The position numbers and the translations under genes are program-made. Positions 1 to 6,014 of a stretch of DNA of 6,014 nucleotides are shown here, one piece after another. The stretch comes from Verrucomicrobiota bacterium (GTDB lineage Bacteria; Verrucomicrobiota; Kiritimatiellia; Kiritimatiellales; Pontiellaceae), in NCBI GenBank assembly GCA_003532555.1, contig DOEU01000061.1, forward strand, positions 1-6,014. Direction: 5' to 3'. The notes below the pieces were generated by a model. That model was not told the DNA's origin, searched no databases, and saw only the letters and a list, made by a program, of their open reading frames with translations. Each line of letters opens with the position of its first letter. The stretch's first letter is position 1.

Positions 1-1
1 A

Positions 2-181
2 AGCCGCGATATAAAGTGGCAATTCAAACGCTCCGATGAAGAGCGTTGGGATTATGATCACTTTCCCACCCTTGAAGATTGGAATACACTAGAAGAAAAA
101 ACTGAAGCGCTATACCAGCGCCGCAGGATAAAATATGATCATCTTGAGTTAGTCCGAAAGCAACACCCAAAAAAATCATGA
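2..181 (+). CDS. C-terminal end of an unrecognised protein (5' end outside the window)
   Basis: The reading frame is open from base 2 to a TGA at 179-181, giving 59 visible residues with no in-frame methionine, so the start lies to the left of the window. The peptide is strongly charged and rich in aromatic residues (for example KWQFKR, ERWDYDHF, and a basic stretch QRRRIKYDH) and ends in a lysine-rich tail. It has no hydrophobic segment, so a soluble protein is likely; the charge pattern would suit a nucleic-acid or ribosome contact, but that is inference. I do not recognise the family. Its stop codon overlaps the ATG of the S4-domain gene as ATGA (178-181), and that gene has no clear Shine-Dalgarno. 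This supports the frame being real and the two being translated as a coupled pair. Confidence 0.6.
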   Translation, partial: SRDIKWQFKRSDEERWDYDHFPTLEDWNTLEEKTEALYQRRRIKYDHLELVRKQHPKKS

Positions 182-393
182 TTAAATTCCCCCTCAAAAC
201 CGAAACCATTGAGCTGTGCCGCTTACTTAAAGCAGTCAATGTAGTCGCTTCGGGGGCGGAAGGCAAGGAGGTCATTTCTGAAGGGTGGGTTCAGGTTGAC
301 GGACATGTTGAAACCCGAAAACGCTGTAAAATACGGGCAGGTCAGATAATCTCATTTAACGGCAAAATTATTCATATCAGCACCCCAGATTAA
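178..393 (+). CDS. ybcJ: YbcJ-type S4-domain RNA-binding protein
   Basis: A 71-residue protein that is almost entirely one S4 RNA-binding fold, the usual length for the YbcJ family. Family hallmarks are visible in order: ELCxLLK at 12-18, SGAEGK at 25-30, the turn EGWVQVDG at 35-42, the signature VETRKRCKI at 44-52, then AGQxxSFxG at 54-62. These match my memory of E. coli YbcJ closely. The conserved basic patch (R47, K48, R49, K51) is the expected RNA-contact surface. The family is thought to bind structured RNA, possibly ribosomal, but its exact role is poorly known. Translation probably depends on coupling to the upstream gene, since the ATG at 178 overlaps its TGA and only A-rich sequence precedes it. 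The TAA stop at 391-393 overlaps the stop of the convergent dehydrogenase gene. Confidence 0.9.
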   Translation: MIKFPLKTETIELCRLLKAVNVVASGAEGKEVISEGWVQVDGHVETRKRCKIRAGQIISFNGKIIHISTPD

Positions 394-402
394 TCGAGGT
401 GC
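380..402. repeat. Imperfect dyad centred on two overlapping stop codons
   Basis: Outer arms GCACC (380-384) and GGTGC (398-402) flank the perfect 8-base palindrome GATTAATC (388-395). The TTAA at its centre carries the TAA of the + strand S4 gene (391-393) and the TAA of the - strand dehydrogenase (390-392). An RNA hairpin could form from the outer 5-bp arms on either strand. There is no convincing T-run directly after it in either direction, so I describe it as a dyad that might help transcript ends in both directions rather than as a proven terminator. Confidence 0.45.
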
Positions 403-1757
403 GTCAATAATCTCCCTTTACCAATTGAATAGACCTCAAATCCAATTTTGTGCAATTCGGTATGGTCTAAAATATTTCTACCATCAAACAGAAAAGCAGG
501 CTTTTCCATTGAATTAAAAATACGCTGATAATCTAACGTTTTATATGTGTCCCAATCCGTTAGGATTGCCAACGCATGCGCACTCGCTGCCGCTGCATAT
601 GGATCTTTTTCAAATACGATCCCCTCCGAGTCCTCTAAATCCTTTTTCGCATTATCCAACGCCTTTGGATCTGAGACCACAACATGCGCTTGCTCTAAAG
701 CCAACTCCTTGCAAACAGAAATCGCCGGACTCTCCCGCGTATCACCCGTATCTGCCTTAAAAGCAAATCCCAGCACCGCAATGCGCTTGCCCGAGATCGT
801 ATTAAACATTGAGCCCAAAATAGTCTTCACAAATCGATTCTGTTGAAACTCATTCATGTCTACCACCTGCTGCCAATAAGCCGCCGCTTCATGCAGTCCG
901 TAGGTTTCACAGAGATAGGCTAAATTAAGAATATCTTTCTTAAAGCAAGATCCTCCAAACCCCACACTTGCCTGTAAAAACTTCGAGCCAATCCGGCTGT
1001 CCATTCCAATCGCATACGCCACCTCAGCCACATTCGCTTCGGTCGCCTCGCAAAGTTGTGAAATCGCATTAATTGAGCTCACCCGCTGCGCCAAAAAGGC
1101 ATTCGCCGTTAACTTTGATAACTCAGCCGACCACACGTTACTGGTCAAAACTCGGTCACGCGGAATCCAATTGGCATAAATCTCCACCAGCGTCTGCAAT
1201 GCCTCTTGACCCTTTTTAGTTTGATGCCCGCCAATCAAGACCCGATCTGGATTTTCTAAATCGGAGATAGCCGTACCCTCCGCTAAAAATTCAGGGTTCG
1301 ACAATACTTCAAAATGGACATGATTATCCCCAGCATGAAGCACCCGTTCCATCGCATCCGCCGTCCGCACAGGCAGCGTACTTTTCTCAACAATAATTTT
1401 ATCAGACGTCGATACGTCTTTGATTTGCCGCGCGCACAATTCCCAATACTGAAGATCCGAAGCTCGGCCTGCGCCTTCTCCGAAGGTTTTTGTAGGCGTA
1501 TTCACACTCACAAAAATAATATCCGCTACACGAATGGCATCATCTACATCCGTTGAAAAGAATAAGTTTCGCCCACGTGCCTCCTGAACTACTTCTAATA
1601 ATCCAGGCTCATAAATAGGCAATTCATCGGTCTGCCAAGCCGCGATACGATCGGCATTAATATCTACCACCATCACATCAATATCCGGGCATTTTTTTGC
1701 AATCATCGCCATTGTAGGACCCCCTACATAGCCTGCGCCTATACAACAAATCTTCAT
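390..1757 (-). CDS. ugd: UDP-glucose 6-dehydrogenase, eukaryote-like subtype
   Basis: Oxidises UDP-glucose to UDP-glucuronate with two NAD+, in the cytosol, supplying precursor for acidic exopolysaccharide, capsule or nucleotide-sugar conversion. The protein has 455 residues. The N-terminal Rossmann domain begins at once with [12 protein letters not shown] (4-15). Key residues I can align from memory to the human enzyme are all present: T127 (in EKSTLPV), E156 (NPEFLAEG), K215 and N219 ([14 protein letters not shown]), and catalytic C271 with D275 in [10 protein letters not shown]. The C-terminal UDP-binding domain shows [15 protein letters not shown] (329-343) and FDGRNILD (424-431). It lacks the roughly 30-residue tail of animal enzymes. 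The start at 1757 is chosen over an ATG nine codons upstream because the Rossmann strand begins right after it and AGGAG lies 7 nt before it. It is last in the - strand run, 68 bp after the hydrolase gene. Confidence 0.95.
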   Translation of the reverse strand: MKICCIGAGYVGGPTMAMIAKKCPDIDVMVVDINADRIAAWQTDELPIYEPGLLEVVQEARGRNLFFSTDVDDAIRVADIIFVSVNTPTKTFGEGAGRASDLQYWELCARQIKDVSTSDKIIVEKSTLPVRTADAMERVLHAGDNHVHFEVLSNPEFLAEGTAISDLENPDRVLIGGHQTKKGQEALQTLVEIYANWIPRDRVLTSNVWSAELSKLTANAFLAQRVSSINAISQLCEATEANVAEVAYAIGMDSRIGSKFLQASVGFGGSCFKKDILNLAYLCETYGLHEAAAYWQQVVDMNEFQQNRFVKTILGSMFNTISGKRIAVLGFAFKADTGDTRESPAISVCKELALEQAHVVVSDPKALDNAKKDLEDSEGIVFEKDPYAAAASAHALAILTDWDTYKTLDYQRIFNSMEKPAFLFDGRNILDHTELHKIGFEVYSIGKGRLLTHLD

Positions 1758-1764
1758 AGAAAAG

Positions 1765-1769
1765 CTCCT
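1765..1769 (-). promoter_or_regulatory. Shine-Dalgarno site deciding the dehydrogenase start
   Basis: On the - strand this reads AGGAG (within TTAGGAGC), with 7 nt to the ATG at 1755-1757. The upstream in-frame ATG at 1782-1784 would put this site inside the coding region, so the site argues for the downstream start. Confidence 0.75.
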
Positions 1770-1776
1770 AACATAC

Positions 1777-1818
1777 AAAAACAAATTTGCCCGATACGCA
1801 GCAAAACTGCAATCGCAA
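1777..1818 (-). terminator. Possible weak intrinsic terminator after the hydrolase gene
   Basis: Read on the - strand, 8 nt beyond the hydrolase stop, an imperfect hairpin can form. TTGC pairs with GCAA (outer), GAT with ATC, and TGCAG with CTGCG (inner, one G-U pair) around a TTTTG loop, with a bulged T and two unpaired G. It is followed directly by ATTTGTTTTTG, a U-rich tail. The bulges and modest GC make it a weak terminator at best; it could act as an attenuator, letting part of the transcription continue into the dehydrogenase gene. I see no strong promoter between it and that gene. Confidence 0.35.
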
Positions 1819-1825
1819 CTTTTTA

Positions 1826-2368
1826 TTAACCCTTCAAAATAGGTAGTATCTTTTTAAACCGTGAATCCGCCGCATCACCCAATACTTGTAGAAGAATAGA
1901 TTCAACGGGCATGACTACAGCCCCTTTGGTGCGCAACATCTCAAAGGCATAATCCCGATGCTCCGAAACACGCGATGCCGTTGCATCCGCTGCCACCCAA
2001 ACATCTCGACCCTCCTCCAATAAATCGAGTGCAGTTTGATACACACAGATATGAGCCTCAATTCCAGCTAGGATAATTCTATGCGGATCGAGTTGATTCA
2101 ATAACGCTTGAAACGCAGGCGCTCTACAGCAACTAAACGAAGATTTACGAATATATATTGCCCCAGTCAACTGCGTTCTTAACGGCTCAGACGTAACCCC
2201 TAATTTTTCCGGCAACTGTTCTGAAACCCCTAGTGGCACATCAAGTGCCGATAAACCTCTAGCCAACACGTCCACCTGCTTATCAAGCGCTGGACGCTGT
2301 GGTATCTGTTCATGCAAGCGACCCTGTAAGTCAATAAACACACCAAGTATAGATAGATCATCCTTCAT
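1826..2368 (-). CDS. Isochorismatase-family cysteine hydrolase (YcaC-like)
   Basis: A 180-residue cytosolic alpha/beta hydrolase of the isochorismatase-like superfamily, of typical length. The expected catalytic triad is visible: D13 in [11 protein letters not shown]75 in YIRKSSFSC, and nucleophile C108 in [17 protein letters not shown], which also carries the family's cis-peptide segment before the cysteine. The segment [10 protein letters not shown] (48-57) is a further family feature. Superfamily members hydrolyse C-N or vinyl-ether bonds (nicotinamide, N-carbamoyl amines, isochorismate). The sequence does not tell which substrate applies, and no siderophore or NAD-salvage gene is nearby. 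I chose the ATG at 2366-2368, 4 nt after the regulator's TGA with a weak GGGTGA upstream. Longer starts (TTG 2407, ATG 2401, ATG 2392) would overlap the regulator and add only non-family residues. The arrangement implies coupled translation with the regulator. Confidence 0.88.
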   Translation of the reverse strand: MKDDLSILGVFIDLQGRLHEQIPQRPALDKQVDVLARGLSALDVPLGVSEQLPEKLGVTSEPLRTQLTGAIYIRKSSFSCCRAPAFQALLNQLDPHRIILAGIEAHICVYQTALDLLEEGRDVWVAADATASRVSEHRDYAFEMLRTKGAVVMPVESILLQVLGDAADSRFKKILPILKG

Positions 2369-2372
2369 TATT

Positions 2373-3764
2373 TCACCCAATGTCTTTCGCATCTGGCTCA
2401 TCCACAACCCGCCTCGTTAATCCAAATGCATTCAACTTTCGATGTAACGTTCTTCGGCTCATCCCTAACTGTTCAGCCGCCAATGTCCGATTTCCAGCGG
2501 TTCGGTCGAGTGCCTGCAGGATCATCTCCTTCTCCATCTGATCCACCGTCATTTCCGGCGAGGCCTTCAAAACCGCCTGACTCCTCGATTTTGCCTGCCG
2601 AACATGGGGTGGAATATCTTCTACATCCAGCCACTCACCCCTTGCCAATACGACCATCCGCTCCACTAAGTTACGCAATTCTCGAATATTCCCCGGCCAA
2701 TCATATGCTGCCAAAACGTCATACGCTTGTGGGGTAAATCCCTTAAATTTCCTCTCATTCTCATACCCAAATTCTTCAAGATAATGATTCAGCAACAACA
2801 AGATATCATCCCCCCGTTCTCGTAAAGGCGGCAACGTAATAACGACCACAAATAATCTGTAGAACAAATCTTCTCGAAAATCTCCTTGAGCCACCATCTC
2901 TTGCAAATCTCGATTGGTGGCGGCAATTAAACGCGCATCCACATCCACCGCCTGGTCACTGCCTACACGCTCAATCTGCCGCTCTTCCAACGCCCGTAGT
3001 ATTTTCACCTGAACCGACGCATTGATTTCGCTAATCTCATCTAAAAAAAGGGAGCCCCCCGTCGCTTTCTCAAACCGGCCTATCCGCCGCTCAATCGCAC
3101 CAGTAAAAGCCCCCTTCTCGTGCCCAAATAATTCACTCTCTAGTAAATTTTCAGCCAACGCTGCGCAATGTACCGGAACGAATGGCGCACTCTTTCTCGA
3201 ACTTAACTGATGGATGGCCTTCGCCACCAATTCTTTGCCCGTTCCGCTCTCGCCCTGAATCAACACCGTTGCCCGCGACTGCGCAACCTGCCGAATGGTC
3301 TCAAAAACCGACTGCATCGGGGCCGAATGCCCAATCATATTCTCCATGCCAAAGCGCACATCCAGCTGTGCCTTCAACGCCGCATTCTCCTGCTCAAGAT
3401 TACGTGACTGCAAACACCGCTTTACAACCAATTCTAATTTATCTAAATGCAGCGGCTTTGTCATAAAGTCCGTTGCACCCCGTTGCATCGCCTGAACCGC
3501 CAACTCCACATCACCATATGCCGTTAAAATAATAACCACCAAATCTGGATATTGCCGCTGCGCCTCCTCCATCAACGCCAGCCCATCCATACCCGGCATC
3601 CGCACATCGCTCAACATCACATCAACAGACTGGGTCTTTAATAGCTCCAAGGCAGAAGCCCCACTCTCGACTGCCAGCACATGATACTCCCGCTTAAAGA
3701 GCCGCACCAATCCGTCCCGTGCGCTCCGTTCATCATCTACAATTAATAACGTTGATTTAGGCAT
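2373..3764 (-). CDS. NtrC-family sigma-54-dependent response regulator
   Basis: A 463-residue DNA-binding activator with three domains. The receiver (about 4-120) has acidic pocket D10/D11, phosphoacceptor D53 in LSDVRMPGMDG, T81 and K103. The AAA+ domain (about 143-372) has Walker A GESGTGKE at 171-178, the sigma-54 contact loop GAFTGA at 218-223, Walker B SLFLDE at 238-243, arginine-finger region FREDLFYRL around 296-304, and sensor II WPGNIRELRN at 356-365. The Fis-type helix-turn-helix is near 417-447 (NRTLAAEQLGMSRRTLHRKL). All residues needed for phosphorylation, ATP hydrolysis and sigma-54 remodelling are present, so it should be an active enhancer-binding protein. The gene overlaps the kinase by 8 bp, making that kinase the likely partner. 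Two adjacent ATGs exist. The second (3762-3764) sits 5 nt from AGGAGG while the first sits only 2 nt away, so I take the second. The regulon is unknown. Confidence 0.95.
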   Translation of the reverse strand: MPKSTLLIVDDERSARDGLVRLFKREYHVLAVESGASALELLKTQSVDVMLSDVRMPGMDGLALMEEAQRQYPDLVVIILTAYGDVELAVQAMQRGATDFMTKPLHLDKLELVVKRCLQSRNLEQENAALKAQLDVRFGMENMIGHSAPMQSVFETIRQVAQSRATVLIQGESGTGKELVAKAIHQLSSRKSAPFVPVHCAALAENLLESELFGHEKGAFTGAIERRIGRFEKATGGSLFLDEISEINASVQVKILRALEERQIERVGSDQAVDVDARLIAATNRDLQEMVAQGDFREDLFYRLFVVVITLPPLRERGDDILLLLNHYLEEFGYENERKFKGFTPQAYDVLAAYDWPGNIRELRNLVERMVVLARGEWLDVEDIPPHVRQAKSRSQAVLKASPEMTVDQMEKEMILQALDRTAGNRTLAAEQLGMSRRTLHRKLNAFGLTRRVVDEPDAKDIG

Positions 3765-4941
3765 CATTTCCTCCTAATTGCGGTGCATCCAACTGAGTCA
3801 ACCGCGCGTCCTCACGCGGAAAGCGCAAAATAAAACGCGTCCCTTTTCCCGGTTCAGAATTAATTGATATCTCTCCCCCATGGTCACGCATAATTCGCTG
3901 TACAATCATCATTCCCAAGCCCGTTCCCTCGCTCTTAGTGGTATGATACGGCTCATAAATCGCACTCAGTTTCCCCGAATCCATGCCGCAACCATTATCC
4001 TCTATCGCCATCCAAGCAAACCGATCACTCACGCCTGATTCCAATTCCAGAATACCCCCATCATCCATCGCCTGGAGCGCATTCTTAAGCACATTAAAGA
4101 ACACCTGCTTCACTTGCACCTCATCCACCAAAACCAAGGGCACTTCGCCCGCATAAGTGCGCTCAACCAAAATACGTCGATCTTTAATTTCTTGCCCTAG
4201 CACCTCGATCGTATCCTCCATCAATACTTTCAGTCGATGCGGTTTCCGGTCGGGCATACTCGGGCGTAGCGCCTTCAAAAATTGACGAATAATCCCATCT
4301 AAACGTGAAACTTCCCTTCGCGAAACATCTACCAATTCAATCAGATCGTCCCGCACCGCTTGATCCTCTAATGCATCCATCTCCCGCTTCAATAACTGCA
4401 AATGAATATGAATCGAATTAAGCGGATTCCCTATCTCATGCGCCACACCTGCCGCCAATAAACTCAACGCATTCAACCGCTCCGATTCAACCGACTCTGC
4501 CGTTGTTTCCCGCTCACGTGTCACATCCCGTAAAATAACCACCGCGCCATCTTCACTCTCCTCGACCGCCGCAAGAGGCACCACATAAAATTCTAAGAAG
4601 CGGTGCTGCGGATAAGTGATTTCAATTTCACGACGAGCCAGTTGGCTCCACTCCACTTCATCTAAATCCAAAACTCGGTCCCACTGAATCTCTTTGAGAT
4701 ATCGCGCAATCGGGGTGCCCATCGCCTTGCTCTCTGTAAACCCCAGAAATTGTTCCGCCGCTCGATTCGCAAAACTCATCCGTGCCTGTGCATCTAATAC
4801 AATGATACCCTCAGCTAAGGCCTGAAAAATGGTTTCCATCAACCCCTTCTCGCGAGCTAATCGTAAAAAGTAGCTTTGCAAGCTTCCCTTGTCTAAGTGG
4901 TCAAGTCGGTTCACTAATCGGTCAAAAAATCCTGCTTTCAT
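3757..4941 (-). CDS. Cytosolic PAS-domain sensor histidine kinase, NtrB-like
   Basis: A 394-residue kinase that should autophosphorylate and donate phosphate to the overlapping NtrC-type regulator. Residues 1-35 form a charged helical leader I do not recognise as a named domain. A PAS domain follows (about 36-142; GIIVLDAQARMSFANRAAEQ at 45-64). The dimerisation/phosphoacceptor domain has H168 in GVAHEIGNPLNSI. The ATPase domain shows the N box around N283 and N287, G1 box DNGCGM at 315-320, F-box-like YEPYHTTK at 329-336 and G2 box GTGLGM at 339-344. There is no signal peptide or membrane segment, so the signal is cytoplasmic; the ligand cannot be read from the sequence. The ATG at 4939-4941 is the only credible start, because an in-frame TGA lies at 4954-4956 and the next methionine is residue 35. 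Its Shine-Dalgarno is weak. Confidence 0.94.
   Translation of the reverse strand: MKAGFFDRLVNRLDHLDKGSLQSYFLRLAREKGLMETIFQALAEGIIVLDAQARMSFANRAAEQFLGFTESKAMGTPIARYLKEIQWDRVLDLDEVEWSQLARREIEITYPQHRFLEFYVVPLAAVEESEDGAVVILRDVTRERETTAESVESERLNALSLLAAGVAHEIGNPLNSIHIHLQLLKREMDALEDQAVRDDLIELVDVSRREVSRLDGIIRQFLKALRPSMPDRKPHRLKVLMEDTIEVLGQEIKDRRILVERTYAGEVPLVLVDEVQVKQVFFNVLKNALQAMDDGGILELESGVSDRFAWMAIEDNGCGMDSGKLSAIYEPYHTTKSEGTGLGMMIVQRIMRDHGGEISINSEPGKGTRFILRFPREDARLTQLDAPQLGGNDA
3770..3775 (-). promoter_or_regulatory. Shine-Dalgarno for the response regulator, inside the kinase gene
   Basis: A full AGGAGG on the - strand lies within the final codons of the kinase (the Gly-Gly of its GGNDA terminus). 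It is 2 nt from one ATG (3767) and 5 nt from the next (3764); the spacing favours the second. Confidence 0.8.
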
Positions 4942-4947
4942 ACTTAG

Positions 4948-4968
4948 AATGTGTCATAAAGGCACACT
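4948..4968. repeat. Short inverted repeat upstream of the kinase start
   Basis: The arms AATGTG (4948-4953) and CACACT (4963-4968) hold an exact TGTG-N9-CACA core, beginning 7 nt before the kinase ATG on the - strand. As RNA it gives a weak 6-bp stem with one G-U pair; as DNA it could be a protein-binding half-site pair. It lies in the 71-bp gap (4942-5012) between CcsA and the kinase. The rest of that gap is an AT-rich stretch and a GGCGCGCC palindrome at 4997-5004. I see no strong promoter or terminator there. Confidence 0.3.
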
Positions 4969-5012
4969 CTTGGCAATCTTTAGACTTTATAAAATAGGCG
5001 CGCCATTTCGGC

Positions 5013-6014
<1,002 letters not shown>

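Noticed and set aside
24..275. An 83-codon frame on the - strand containing a hydrophobic stretch, possibly a small membrane protein.
   Set aside because: It crosses two + strand frames that are supported by ATGA coupling and by the clear YbcJ match; the hydrophobic stretch is an antisense by-product.
547..846. A 99-codon open frame on the + strand within the dehydrogenase gene.
   Set aside because: It lies wholly antisense to a strongly conserved coding region and its product has low-complexity Ser/Ala/Pro composition with no recognisable domain.
1826..2368. Naming the hydrolase as true isochorismatase (EntB-like) or nicotinamidase.
   Set aside because: The triad is common to the whole superfamily, and no siderophore, menaquinone or NAD-salvage gene is adjacent to support a specific substrate.
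2426..2737. A 103-codon open frame on the + strand within the response regulator gene.
   Set aside because: It is antisense to the conserved C-terminal part of the regulator, rich in Pro and Ser as expected of an out-of-frame reading, and lacks any known motif.
4949..4977. TTGCCA and CACATT spaced 17 nt apart on the - strand as a sigma-70 promoter for the kinase.
   Set aside because: The -10 matches TATAAT at only three positions and the predicted transcript start would fall essentially at the ATG. This is too weak to annotate.
4997..5004. Perfect 8-base palindrome GGCGCGCC, followed on the - strand by TATTTTAT, as a terminator of the CcsA gene.
   Set aside because: The palindrome has no loop, so a stable RNA hairpin is not possible; nearby GCC/GGC arms give only 3 bp. 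A single such 8-mer needs no special explanation.
4991..5005. A -24-like TGGCGCG on the - strand in the gap before the kinase, as a possible sigma-54 promoter.
   Set aside because: At the -12 position the spacing falls on TTTT instead of TTGC, so the essential GC is absent. The match is only half of the consensus.

Overview
The window looks like an ordinary bacterial chromosomal segment that is packed with genes. The long CcsA-type cytochrome c maturation protein, the NtrB/NtrC-like pair with its particular N-terminus, and the eukaryote-like UDP-glucose dehydrogenase together suggest a PVC-group organism, perhaps Verrucomicrobiota or Kiritimatiellota. That placement rests on remembered resemblance only; no marker gene here proves it. 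I see no mobile element, CRISPR array, tRNA or rRNA. No gap between genes exceeds about 75 bases.

Layout. The left edge (about 1-393) reads on the + strand: the C-terminal 59 residues of an unrecognised protein, then a YbcJ-type S4 RNA-binding protein whose start overlaps the upstream stop as ATGA. Everything else reads on the - strand. In transcription order, from the right edge leftward, the genes are: a CcsA-type cytochrome c synthetase subunit (open to the window edge), a cytosolic PAS histidine kinase, a sigma-54-dependent NtrC-type response regulator, an isochorismatase-family hydrolase, and UDP-glucose 6-dehydrogenase. The two transcription directions meet tail to tail at 390-393, where one TTAA supplies stop codons to both strands inside a small dyad.

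How the genes work together. The kinase and regulator overlap by 8 bp, and the hydrolase start follows the regulator stop by 4 bp, so these three are very probably one translationally coupled unit. CcsA lies 71 bp upstream and the dehydrogenase 68 bp downstream. The downstream gap holds a possible weak terminator hairpin and a good Shine-Dalgarno for the dehydrogenase. The kinase has no membrane segment, so it should sense a cytoplasmic cue through its PAS domain. The regulator keeps every residue expected for phosphorylation and sigma-54 activation, but I see no convincing -24/-12 promoter in the window, so its targets are probably elsewhere.

Novelty. I find no clearly new system. The points most worth a look are the eukaryote-type dehydrogenase, the kinase-regulator-hydrolase unit of unknown regulon, the long form of CcsA, and the unknown protein coupled to the S4 gene.
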